Source: Ehretia macrophylla (lineage: Eukaryota > Streptophyta > Magnoliopsida > Boraginales > Ehretiaceae). From it: a stretch of 64,000 nt of DNA. The position numbers and the translations under genes were made by a program. Positions 22,042 to 34,500 of this stretch are shown here, piece by piece. The notes under the pieces were generated by a model, which searched no databases, was not told the origin of the DNA, and worked only from the letters and a program-made list of their open reading frames with translations. The stretch spans positions 13,821,501-13,885,500 of the forward strand of contig CM075765.1 in the NCBI GenBank assembly GCA_037974665.1. Reading direction: 5' to 3'. Positions within the stretch are counted from its first letter, which is position 1. Every line of letters begins with the position of its first letter.

Positions 22042-23996
22042 TGACAAGTATATATATTTATTCCGAGCTAGCTAAGGGACTGGGACTGCTTTTTATGAAA
22101 ACTGCAATATGCAGTATACTAACTAAATAATTTAATCAGAGTATAGATTATTATAAAATTTTATCTGTCTTATTAAACCTAGCTAGCTTCTATTTCACAT
22201 TTTTCATATCTAAAATGACGACGTGACGTGGTATGAAGCACATCTGATCAATACTTGAAACATATTTATGAATCTACTTCTTTTCTTTCTTTTCCATGAT
22301 GATGAATTTATTCCAAATATTAGTACATTTTATATGATACAGGATACTCACTACTGAATCATGTAAAATGTGCCAATTGATTCAGAAGAATACTCACTGT
22401 ACTGTTTTTAGTTTTTTCACGATTATGACTAGATGCAGTGATATAGGATGACTAAAAGCAAAGCAGCATTTAATTTTCAACTCGATGCAAACCATCGTTC
22501 TAATTTGAAATAAATACCAAGTGAACAACAACATGGAAATTACGTTAACAGCTGTACTAGCTAACTTATTGTGCGAGACGTCCCGAGATCGATTATCGAC
22601 AAATGTAACATCCTTAATTTGTATGTAATATAATATTGGCTTAGGCATCCTTCTAAATCTAAAGCAAAAAAAAAAAAAAAAAACAAATGTACTAGCTATA
22701 TGGAAAAAAAGAAACTTATTTCTCATTATATCTTATTGTCTAATTCTTGAAGTAAGGATGGCTTATTTTCTCTAGTTTTGTCTTAACAAATTAAACAACC
22801 TAATGGCTCAAACTTATTAGTTGTTGATAACTGAACCTTTTTTACTTCTAAATACTAAATTTTCAGTGTAGATTTTTAATTTCTTTTTTTTTTTAGTACT
22901 CCAAATAATTTAATTCCACCATGCATCTTGACTAGTGATCAACATTACAATGTAGAAAATAAAGTTTGTTTTATTGCCAATGATGGTAATTAAGGAGTCG
23001 TTCATGAATACTAGCCTTCATCTTTATAAATATCTACATAAAGTTATTTCAATCATCGAAAATGTTGGATTATAAGCTCCTAGTTGAAAAAAAAAGTAAT
23101 ATCATTATTGTGTGCCTTGTTAATAACCTTTAATTACCTACAAATTTGTATATGTGCATGATAATTTGAATATTAATTGTGTAACAAGTTCTGCACCTCA
23201 GGAAAATAAGTGAATGATAGGATTATGTGTTCTATAACTTTTTTTTGAATTAATAGTATCGCAACACACGGAACATGCATCTTACTATTACATGAAAGAT
23301 TAGACATTATTAATTGATTCATGGGCGCGCATCAAATGCGCTTTTTTTGTTTAAATTATTAATTGTTTGGACATTTTTTCCAAATTCTAACCCTAAAAAA
23401 AAGTGTCGTATAAAGGTATTTTTGTCTAAATAATTAATAATTTAAGCAAAAAAAACCTTGAACAATTGCATTTGGCGTGCGTGCATCACAGTTTCGTTAA
23501 AATAAATGGATTTTTTGATAGATGGTGACTATTGTACTTAGTTTCAGAAACCACAAGGGGCTACAGTGCATTTTTAAAACTATATGCAGTATTGTGCAAA
23601 TTTACAAAAGTAGAGTGGGTTCCTGTGTATTTCACCCTACTTGATTTTATTGTCAAATAAGCTTAAAACCTTAATCCCGTTATTCATTTTGAATAAATGT
23701 TTTGTCTTATTGGTCAATTTTCTTTCCATTTCCTTCTTTTTTTATCTTTTTCCTTATTATTTTTCCTTTTTGTTTTCTCACCATGGTCTTCAACCTCTAC
23801 CTTTATCCAAACATACACATTGAAAATTCAAACAACCACACAACGTTAAACTAGGCATCAGAATTACATGTCGACAGGCATACATATATTAATGGCAGCT
23901 GCAAATATGACATAATGTATGTATTACATTTGATGGATCGGCTTCACTGATTCATGATATATATTTTTGGAAAACTTTTCAATCAGTTCGAACTAA
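22042..23996. other. Downstream region of RNase C
   Basis: No gene. Duplicated from 14982-16830 up to about 23605. From 23640 onward it resembles 49440-49760, the corresponding downstream DNA of RNase E. Confidence 0.65.
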
Positions 23997-26900
23997 CATC
24001 ATGTGACGATCCAGACCTAGCATATAGCATACAATACATATTTGCATATATTTATGTGTTACTTTAAAAGTTTATTTATAATTAAGTGAATAACTTAATT
24101 AAATTCATTCATTAATAGTACTATTTATTATATTTTCAAAATACATGTGAATAGAGTTTAGAAAAATGAAATAAGGTAACTATTTTAATATTATAATTAT
24201 TATAATTTATTCTTTTGTATTTAAGTGCTAGATTCTATTATTTTTCATTAATTGTTTAAATAACCCGAGCCCGAACATGAAACCTCTTATGTTTCTTTTT
24301 ATGAATTTTATATTTTTACCTTAATACTTGCTATTTTAGATGCATACATACATTGAGTTTGCGTGCATAGCATATCGGGATCAACGGGAAAAAATTTGTA
24401 AGCGAACGTAATGAATAGTGAAAATTTTCAGCAATTTTTCAGCATTTTTCCACTTAGAATACTTGACCCATTTGGCATAAAACTTGATCCATATGCATTA
24501 ATTTAACCCACAACTAAACCCATCTACCCATATATCATTTGTCATATATAAAGACCAAAAATAGCCAAAAAAAATCCTATTACGGGAATAGTGATTTTCT
24601 TGCAAACCTTGCTCAATTTGATCTTCCAAGCTCTTCCAAAGGATTTCAAACCATCCAAAAGCTTCTTCCTTCCATGCCATTGCTTTGTGTGATAAGGGAT
24701 TTTCTTTAAAATTGCATTTTGGTTGAATTTTAGTTTATGTCAACGTTTACAAATGTTGATAAATGTTTTGTTTCTTGTTATTATTGCTTCAAATATGCTT
24801 AAATATGTATGTAGAGCAAACTTTTGTAGTTAGTTAGCTTTTTTAATGATTGAAAATGGTGGTTGATGAATTAAAGAAGACGATAAATAGTGATTTTGAG
24901 AGTTTTTGCTTGAGTAGTTGCTTGAAATTAGTTAAAAATGCTAACTTTATAAAGGGATTTCAGGTGTGAAGTAAATCTGGGTAGATTTGTGTAATATAAT
25001 TAGTGTTCTTATGGTAACTAAGTGCTAAGTATGTGGTTATGTCACCTAATCGAACATCGGTTGAGGTACTTGTAGTTTAAACGCATAAAGGGGACTTCGA
25101 GGCTTTTGCGGTAATTATGGTTTAAAGTGTGGTTTCATGAGTTCTAATGATACCATAATGTGTAATTAGAAGTGTGGTATAGTTAGTATATGAATTGGGA
25201 AACTCGTGGTTAGCATGTGCCTTGAATGGAGTCTTGAGCTTAAAGGGGGTTTTTTCATGAAATATAATTCGGGCTCATTTGGACTTTAGATTAGGTATCC
25301 ATGGGGCATGGAAGCACTTTTGGTGCTTTCGTTGCGTTAATTTGAGGGCCGGTTAAAGTGGTTGTAGTTAAAACCTACTCGGGATCTTTCCAAGCTTTTG
25401 TCTCCAAAGCGGGTTTTTACGAATTAAATAGGTGTCTTTTGGGATCCTTAGAGATGTAGTATGGTCGGTTTATAGAATTGAAGCCTTGAATTTCATATAG
25501 AAGAAGAATTGTCTAGTTATCAAAAGGGAAAATATGAGAATTGGTTGCTCTAGTGCTTGTATGTACTTGAAACTGGACTAAATGGGATTAGATATAGGAA
25601 GTTGAGATAGTTACTAGAAATTGGCTTTAAATTGGTTAGTTAAGAGTTTAAATGTAATTACGTAGAATGTCATTTTCTTTTGGAGAAGTTCGTAAATCCA
25701 GTTATATGTTACTTTGTTAAAGGTTGAGTGAACATACCTATATCTCATTGTAATGCCACATTGCTTGTTAATTGTATTGTGCATGCTTTCCTTGTATTGC
25801 TCTAGCCATTTATAGTAGTGGGAATGATAGTTAGGTTGCTTGAGACTTTAACTTGTTAGCTAAATGAATTGTTAGCTTAGAGCGAATATGAATAGTTTAA
25901 GTGTAAGTAAACAAGATTGTATTAAGAGTTACTAGTTGTCATTGTATAATTGAAAGAATAAATTGCTAACTAGTAGTAGGGATGGGATAACAAGTTAAAG
26001 GCTAATGAGTCAGTTTATTTATATGTGTTAAGTATTATGTTACAATTGTAGTTATGAATGCTTAGAGTATAAATAAAGCTATGAAGTGTTCTTGTGAAAC
26101 TAGTTCACTTGGTATTGTGGGTTATTTGCTAAAGTGTTATACTTATAGGAACAAGTTAGAGATTGCGTAGTTGAGCCAATTCAAGAAGGTTGGAGTGAAT
26201 GTAAGCTATTCTCTTACATGTTTGGCTTAATCCAAGGTGGGGGAGTCTTCATCTCTTTTGTGCATCTTAATTTGATTTATTGTTTCTAAATTGAATTATT
26301 TAGTAATTGTTAAAGTTTATATGTATTATTTTACTTGTTATCTTAAGTCTCTCCGCATTATTTGTGATTAACTACGATGGATACCTACTTTGTCGTTCTT
26401 CTTATGTGGTATTTGATATACTTGGTACTCGTGATCTTATCTCGGGGTTGCGCAACCTTTTCGGATATGGTAGCGTCGAGAAACACAGGCGGCATCAGGC
26501 TTGCCGTACTCCTTCGACTACCATGGTGCCTATTCCCTTTCTCTTGCTGAGTATACTCCACTACCCCAGAGGTGTGGTTCACCTTATTGGACATATGGAC
26601 CTACCTCAAGAGAAAGGGTTGTAGGATCGGGGTACATCCGGAGTACCCCATTATGGAGGAATAAGGGATTTACCGGCACTTGCTTGAAGATCTTGGCTTG
26701 TGGCTCGTAATTAAAGACAAATGTGGAACCGTATCCTTTTTATACGTGGTTGAATACTTGTTTATTTATCTTTGTTATTTTGTGTTGTATATGCTATTGT
26801 CCTTGTTGCATCTCATGAAGGCATTTATAGGTATGCTGCATCACCTTCCTCACTAAGTATACATGTTGTATACTCATCCTCGTTTCTAACACCTTTCAGG

Positions 26901-27390
26901 ATCAGTGCTATTTGAGGTAGAAAAGAAGGCTCGAGAGTTTCGTGTTGATTATGCTGGCTTACGTCGGTTGTCATTGAATTCAGTTTTATAATTGTAAAGT
27001 TAAGTTTAGAATATATTGATAGTTATTAATGACTTGTAATGTTTTATTAACTTGTGATCTTTACTTTATTGTCTAGTTGACTTGCATGCTTGTAAGAATG
27101 AAATGGATTAAGGTTGTGGATTATGGTCTTGTGGTTGTATGTTGATTTTTGCAGGTTTCTAGATAGTCCTATATATAGGGAAAACTCCGTCCGTTCTCCC
27201 CTAAATTTCGTGCCTGGAGTTTGGAATTGGGTTGATTATAGCATGGTTAATAGAAGTCCCAGTTCCGTGAGGGAGTGGGGCATTACACATCAGTTCTCTC
27301 ACATTGGGTGGGCGCCACATACATGTGCTTCCCACTCTCTCTCACGGATTGATGTTAGTTCGGACTAACTGAAGAATTTCCCTATATTAT
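23955..27390. mobile_element. Small foldback MITE split by a solo LTR
   Basis: Its two halves, 23955-24001 and 27288-27390, have inverted ends sharing cagttcgaactaacatca / tgatgttagttcggactaactg. The matching site near 49755 (catgatataaattagattacc) lacks it. Without the LTR the element is about 140 bp. Confidence 0.6.
24002..27287. mobile_element. Giant solo LTR, probably Ty3/gypsy (Tekay/Del-like)
   Basis: About 3.29 kb from TGTGACGATCC to GGGGCATTACA, flanked by a perfect 5-bp target duplication CATCA (23997-24001 and 27288-27292). No internal coding region, primer site or second LTR is present, so it looks like the product of recombination between two LTRs. Its length and the late actcatcctcg..cacctttcagg stretch fit chromovirus-type Gypsy LTRs. 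The small frames inside (e.g. 26307-26710) are not genes. Confidence 0.82.
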
Positions 27391-28310
27391 AAGATTACCA
27401 ATTGCTTTGGTTCTTAATAATTCTCTATATCATTAGTATAATTGTAAGATTATCGGGGTGGTCGGGCTTCGATGGTCAGACTCTACTAATTAAGTTTTCA
27501 AGTCATTAAAAAGGATAAAAACGAATCGTAAGCCACATGGGAGCATTGTATATGATAGCTTGAGTCAATAGTTTTCTCCAATAGTTATTCTCAAATTGTG
27601 GTGCTGATTAGGATCATTGAGATAATTTTTTTATAAAGAGATAGAGTTTTATAATTTTTGATTGATAAATAATTTCTCTAAATCTTTACTCTCAAGTTTG
27701 AATTTTTAATTTTTTTTGGATGATGTAGGAACCGACTGGTGAAGCTCGATCATCGGATTATCTGGTAGAGCTCGACTACCAACTGGTAAACTCTCAGGTG
27801 CAGCGATGCACTTCTACACATATATCAGATCAGTCAAAGGCAGAATTTCATAGCAATGGAAACTATCAAACTTGCAACCTCGTAAGAGCGGTTTCACCCT
27901 ATTATCGTTAAATCATGCTCCTAAGGGCCTCAAGTTTGAAATTTTAAAGTAAAGAAAAATATCAAGATGTTGTAGAATGTTGTTCTTTCTGTCTTTTTAA
28001 TGGGTTTGACTAGTTGACAAAAAAAAGGCTTGACTATAAGTATACGTGAAAGAGAAATCTAAGTCGTAATATTAAGGTAGTAATTGGTATGTGGAAATGA
28101 GTTGGGAATGTAATGACATTCTTAATTCTGTTTTAATTCTCATGTTTGGTATGCGTTATGAACTTGGTAATCTCATTCCCACATACATGAGAATAAATAT
28201 TTCAAACCAAATATATGGGAATAGCTCATTCCTATGTATTTGGGAATAAACTTGACTATCTTACCCTCATATTACATAACTTTTATATATAGTTTATTTT
28301 ACAATAGTAA

Positions 28311-28311
28311 T

Positions 28312-28344
<33 letters not shown>

Positions 28345-28360
28345 AATAATAATAATAATA
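28311..28360. repeat. (AAC)n/(AAT)n microsatellite
   Basis: Trinucleotide runs that create a poly-Asn/poly-Val open frame with no meaning. Confidence 0.9.
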
Positions 28361-28754
28361 AAATAACAATTATAATAATGGAAAAATATAATAATTATAA
28401 TAAGAATAAAATGCACAATACTCCCTTGTGTTTTATGAAAGTTGCATAATAAACTTTGTGTTTTAAAAAGTTGCTTGAAACCCCCTGTGTTTTTCATAAT
28501 GTTGCAAAATGACCCCTCCGTCCAATTTTCTGTCAGAGTTAACGGAGAGTCACATACACTTGCTTATAATACAACTAAGAATTGTACAAAACCTCAGAAG
28601 ATATTTGAATTGACCAAAATACCCCCAACAAAAATTTAGTCCACAAAAAAATTCAAAAATTCATATCTTTTTCATTTTTTGTCCAAATTGTATAGAACTT
28701 GAAGCATTGGATTCGTAATTTCGATTAGAATAAGAAGAATAAAAAATTATATAT

Positions 28755-28756
<2 letters not shown>

Positions 28757-28830
<74 letters not shown>
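28757..28830. repeat. (TA)n microsatellite
   Basis: A long TA run ending in acacacac. Confidence 0.9.
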
Positions 28831-28836
<6 letters not shown>

Positions 28837-29149
28837 TACTTATTTCTCATGATATCTATGCTCTTGATTATGATTATGAGTTGGTATCTTTCCCTTGCTC
28901 TGTCAGAAGATTCATAGTTGGTTCAACCACTAAGAAAACAACTCATAGCTTATGCCCAAGGAACATAGTTGGTTTCATCAAATATGAGACTAATGTGATG
29001 AGAAACATCAGATTGGTCCAACAAGAAACTTGTCTGTAGAGTTGGAATTTCAAAAAATTAATTACAAAAATAGAATCAGGAGGTCGAAAAACCTTGGGAG
29101 TGACCTAGTCAAGAAATTGCTTACATGTCAAAATGTTTGTCATGGCACT

Positions 29150-29365
29150 GAGGTGACTGTTTGTGTGGGTCTAAGTGGACTGCCAAGTGGCGATTAAGTG
29201 GCTGACACGTGGCATTGATGTGGCTGCTAAGTGGTGGTGACATGGAAGGCACGTAGCAGTGATGTGACTGAAGTACAGCAATACTGATGCCACGTGGCGT
29301 TGACGTGGATGACACGTGAGAGTGCCGTGGATGGCACGTGGTGGTGACATGGATGATTACGTGGC
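29150..29365. repeat. Degenerate minisatellite rich in CACGTG
   Basis: Imperfect repeats of roughly 22-26 bp, consensus like gatggcacgtggcagtgacgtg, with at least four CACGTG or close variants. No gene. Confidence 0.6.
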
Positions 29366-30673
29366 ACTTTTGGATCTTGGATTATTTGTTTTGCAAAAGC
29401 AAAAACAAGTGTATTTACTGCCAATAAAAAGCCGCGAACCTGAGACCTCCTTGAAATTGAATTGATGCACTTCCACTTAGCAGACAATTGTTTATTGCCC
29501 TTTCCAGAATATAATATGTATTTAACTTGGTTTTGGCTGAAATAGAGGCAAAGTACAGAAAAAATTACAGAGCAGCGACAATAACATGCAATGGAGTGTT
29601 TGGGCGTGTTCGGAGGCCAATTTTTGCGATTTAGGTGTCGTTGGAATCGTCTTCACGAGGGGAGCTTATGAGATAGCAAGTGTGCCAAGATAAGAGCAAG
29701 AATGACGTGAAAAAGGTGCCGAATAAATTAAGAATGTGACGTGAAAAAGGTGCCCATTTCTAACTACTTTGCTGGCCTAATAAATGCTAAATTCTTACCG
29801 TTGTTGGACTAATTAATATTATATACAATAAGATAATATCTTCAAGTCGAAATATCCACACTCGGTCCCTACAATTTAATTGAAACTCAAAGAGTTAGTC
29901 TCCTATACTGTTGATGCCACATCAGCAAAGACATTTTACACCCTTGATTCAATAAGAGTGGCATGGACTGTTGATTCAATGGCTTTTTTTTTCAAAAAAA
30001 ATTTTGAATTAAAAATTATTTTTATGAGATTTTGACAACGATTTGATTTCTCTTATTATTAATTGTGAGTAAAATAGTTTGCTTAGAAATTAATGGATGG
30101 CATGCAAATTCTTTTTTTTTTTGGCTATGTTGATTGTAGAAAAGGAAAAAACCCGTAATATCAAAGATAAAACTCACGACCTATGCGAAGTTTGTTCCCA
30201 GTCACAACAAAGAAAAAAAAAAATAACAAATCACGTGATCAAAGATCTTACAAACTAATTTTGGCTACGTTGATTGCATGCATGGGTGTTAGATTACTAC
30301 ACGTTTTTAACCAAAAAAATAAAATAAAGAAAGAGGCTAACACTAAACTTGGGGCCAAGTTTTGAAAATAAAAAATAAATAAATAAATAAACTACATGGG
30401 GCTTAATTTTGTCATTTAGCAAATTTTTTTTTTTTTACTCTTGTCCATTTCAGTCATTTTTACAAATTTATAATTTTTTAATCATATTCATTTCAGTCAT
30501 TTTATAAATTTATTATTTTTTAGTCATGTCAATTTCAGTCATTTTACACAATTAATTGATAAATTTGTCTGCATTCCCACTGCCACGTGTCAGCAACCGC
30601 ATCTTTTCCTCATCTTTTCGGCTGCAGTTCGATTTCCGCAACGATATGGTAGAAAAATCCGAAACTTAAATAT

Positions 30674-30703
30674 GCATCCGAGGATGCTTCTGTCCCTATA
30701 AAA
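30674..30703 (+). promoter_or_regulatory. RNase E promoter: palindrome and TATA box
   Basis: Perfect GCATCCGAGGATGC (30674-30687) and ctataaaag (30696-30704). Leader sequence like that of copies B and C continues to 30731, where a MITE is inserted. Confidence 0.65.
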
Positions 30704-30731
30704 GCCCAGCACAAGTTGCAATATCTTCAAG

Positions 30732-31218
30732 GGGTAAATTTCACAAATAGTCCCTATTGTTACCTAATTATCTCAGTTTAGTCCCTATTATTTTATTTGT
30801 CTCAATTTAGTCCTTATTGTTTGCAAAAAAAAATCCCAATTTCATTCTTATTGTTTAAATTTTCTCAATTTCGTCCTTATTGTTCTAAAAAAAATTTCAA
30901 TTTTGTCCTTATTGTTTTTAAAAAGTTCCAATTTTGTCCCTATTGTTTTCTTAAAGTTTCAAATTCGTCCCTATTATTTAAGGACTAAATTGAAATTTTC
31001 TGAGAAATAATAGGGACGAATTTGAATTTTTTAAAAATAATAAGGACGAAACTGAAACTCTTGGCAAACATTAAGGATGAAATTGAAAAACTTTAAACAA
31101 TAGGGATGAAATTGAAACTTTTGGGGAAACAATAGGGACTAAATTGAGACATTTTAAATAATAAGGACCAAACTAAAATTTTTTGTAAACAATAGGGACT
31201 AAATGTGAGATTTTCCCT
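30732..31218. mobile_element. Mutator-type MITE in the leader of RNase E
   Basis: 487 bp with inverted ends (GGGTAAATTTCACAAATAGTC against GGGAAAATCTCACATTTAGTC), flanked by a 9-bp duplication, atcttcaag / attttcaag, with one mismatch. A 9-bp duplication is the Mutator signature. The inside is filled with degenerate units of ttttgtccctattgtt on the left half and their complement on the right, so the whole can fold into one long hairpin. The 63-codon frame inside is repeat-derived. Confidence 0.78.
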
Positions 31219-31254
31219 ATTTTCAAGTCCAAATGTCCACAAAAATGTCTCTAG

Positions 31255-31577
31255 TATTGTAAATTAAAACTTAAATATAAAGAAAGCAATACTAAAACAA
31301 GAGAGAATTTGAGAGAGTAAGATTGTTAATTTCTTCAAGTGTGTTTTCTTCTTACAAACTCCCTCTATTTATAGAGTTTTCTACTACCTTGATGATATAC
31401 TCAATACATCACATTCCATATACATATAATAATCTCTATTATACAAAAATCCTATAAGCATCTTTTGACCATTCAATTGTAGTAATTTTCCACTAACAAA
31501 AGAATCCTATAAAAGAGCTTATTTTTCTTGATAAGTTCATAACGATGAATATCCACAATATCGTATTTTTCATAACA
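31255..31577 (-). repeat. LTR (left) of the Copia in RNase E
   Basis: Matches 37233-37566 apart from few changes; ends in cataaca. Confidence 0.9.
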
Positions 31578-34500
31578 CTCCCCCTTGGATATTCATACTT
31601 CAAGAATATGCCTCGTCAAAACCTTACTAGGATAAAACTTAGTGGGGTAAAAATCCTAGTGAAGGAAAAAGAGTACGATATTCTTAGTATACGCTTCTTG
31701 AACTACCTCATTAAAAACCTTGCTAGAAAAACCCATTGGGATAAAACCTATGCTAAGGGAAAAAAAGTACATCGCGTATATGGTTCCCCCTCTTCTAAGC
31801 ATATCAAATTTGATCATGAAGTCGGCACATGCCAATTTTACATGCCAATTTCTCAAACGTTGATGTAGGCAATGACTTCGTGAATAAATCTACTAGATTC
31901 TCACTTGAACGAATTTGAAGAACATCTATCTCACCTTTCTTCTGAAGTTCATGTGTGAAAAAGAATTTTGGTGAGATATGCTTAGTTCTGTGACCTTTGA
32001 TGTACCCCCCCCTTTACTTGTGAAATGCATGCGGTATTATCTTCATATATGATTGTTGGATCCACTTTATTTGTTGAAAGGTTGCATTCTTCTCGAATGT
32101 GATGAATCAAAGATCTTAACCAAACGCATTCTCGACTTGCCTCATGGAGTGCTAGAATCTCAGCATGATTTGAAGAAGTTGCGGCAATAGTTTGCTTTGT
32201 AGATCGCCAAGAGAGAGCAGTACCACCATATATGAATAAATATTCAGTCTGTGATCTTCCTTTATGGGGCTCTGACATATATCCTGCATCTGCATATCCA
32301 ATCAAGTGTGGTTGCTTATGCCTTGAATACAATAATCCCATATCAGTTGTTCCACGAAGGTAACGAAAAATATATTTTATGCCAGTCCAATGCCTTCGTG
32401 TTGGTGCTGAACTATATCTTGCTAATAAATTGACAGAGAAAGCGATATCAGGGCGTGTGTTGTTAGCAAGTTACATTAGTGCTCCAATTGCACTAAGATA
32501 TGGTACTTCAGGGCCAAGAATTTCTTCACCATCTTCTTTGGGACGAAGGATCCTTCTTGGTGTCGAGGGATCGAACAACCATTAGTGTACTTAACGGATG
32601 AGCCTTATCCATATTAAATCTTTTCAACAACTTTTCTGTGTAGGTTGACTGATGCAAGAATATACCATTTGATAAATATTCAATCTGCAACCCGAGACAA
32701 AATTTTGTTTTTCCGAGATCTTTCATTTCAAATTCTTTACTCAGATATATGGTTGCCGCTGCAAGTTCTTCAATAGTCCCTATTATATTTAGATCATCAA
32801 CATATACTGCAATAATAACAAATCCATAGTTTGATTTCTTGGTGAAAACACATGGACTTATTGGACTATTGACATATCCTTCTTTTAGTAAATATGTACT
32901 GAGACGATTATACCACATTCTTCCCGATTGTTTCAATCCATACAACGATCGTTGTAATTTGATTGAGTACATTTCTTGAGGTTTTGAGCCACATGATTCA
33001 GGCATTTTCAGTCCTTCAGGGACCTTCATGTAGATATCATTTTCAAGTGAGCCATATAGGTAGGCTGTTACCACATTCATAAGACGCATATGAAGTTTTT
33101 CAGAAATTGTCAGACTAATTAAAAACCTAAAGGTAATTGCATCCATTACCGGAGAATATGTTTCTTCATAATCAATTCCAGGCCTTTGTGAGAATCCTTG
33201 TGCTACAAGTCGCGCTTTATATCTTACAATTTCATTATTTTCATTGCGCTTTCGAACGAATACCCATTTGTAGCCTACAGGTTTCACATTTTTAGGTGTT
33301 TGAACTACTGGCCCAAAAACTTCACAGTTTGCAAGTGATTTTAATTCTGCTTGGATTGCGTCTTTCCATTTTGGCCAATCATTTCTATGTCGACATTCTT
33401 GGACAGATTTTGGTTCAAGATCCTCGTTTTCATTCATTAAATCAGTAGTTACTGCATATGCAAATTTTTCCTCAATATCAATTTCATTTCGGTTCCATCG
33501 TCTTCCTGTAGCAACATAATTAATTGAGATCTCCTCATTATTACTTTCAATATTTGTATCATGTTCAGGTACCTGAAGATCGATTGAGGATCCCTTTTCT
33601 TGTGTCGCGACAACTATAGGATTTTCAATAATTTCAGGATTGACAACCTGCTTATCATGTCCTTTTTTCTTTCGAGGATTTTTATCCTTAGAACCGACAG
33701 GTCTACCACGCTTCTGACGTGTAGTAGATTCATTTGCCATTGTATTGATAGATTGCTCATTTGAAACATCAATTCTGGCTGGAGCATTTAACGCTGGTAT
33801 ATGCAACTTAGTCACCTTTTTCGCATCAGTGAATGCATCTGGCAATTGATTTGCAACCCTTTGCAGATGAATAATTTTCTGAACTTCTAGTTCTGATTGA
33901 TTTGTTCGAGGATCAAAATAAGATGCTAACGATGCATTCCATGAAATTTCTTGTTTCTCTATCTTCCGTTTTTCTCCCCCTAAGACTGGGAATGTTGCCT
34001 CATCAAATTGGCAATCAGCAAAACGTGCTGTGAAAAGATCTCCAGTTAAAGGTTCAAGATATTTAAAAATTGATGGAGATTCAAAACCAACATAAATTCT
34101 CAGTCTTCTTTGTGGTCCCATTTTTGTTCGTTGTGGTGGAGCAATTGGTACATATACTGCACAACCAAAAATTCTTAAATGGGATATATTTGGTTCTTGG
34201 CCAGAGACAAGCTGTAATGGGGAGTATTTATGATAAGCAGTTGGTCTTGTTCGAACCAATGCTGCAGCATGTAATATAGCATATCCCCAAGCAAAACTAG
34301 GCAACTTAGTTCTCATAAGTAATGGTCTAGCAATTAGCTGTAGGCGTTTAATAAAAGATTCAGCTAAACCATTTTGTGTATGTGTATGTGCCGCAGGGTG
34401 CTCAACAGTAATCCCAATAGACATGCAATAGTCATTAAATGCTTGGGATGTAAATTCTCCTGCATTATCAAGCCGGATTTTCTTAATTGTGTGATCCGAA

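Larger units (their letters stand above)
18984..23605. repeat. Tandem segmental duplication, copy 2
   Basis: Counterpart of 11905-16830. Its left edge joins annexin-side DNA directly to F-box 3' flank DNA, so an F-box gene present in copy 1 is missing here. Confidence 0.88.
27391..30660. other. Intergenic repeats upstream of RNase E
   Basis: No gene. 27395-27960 resembles 49760-50210. 28400-28760 belongs to the dispersed family also seen at 6741-7085. 28830-28920 resembles 15685-15770 and 48300-48380. Simple repeats are listed separately. Confidence 0.55.

Noticed and set aside
26307-26710. Overlapping frames of 69-105 codons
   Set aside because: They lie wholly within the giant solo LTR.
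28234-28497. Poly-Asn / poly-Val frames
   Set aside because: Products of the AAC/AAT microsatellite.
30797-30988. Repetitive 63-codon frame (FxxFCPYC-type repeats)
   Set aside because: Translation of the degenerate tttgtccctattgtt units of the MITE.
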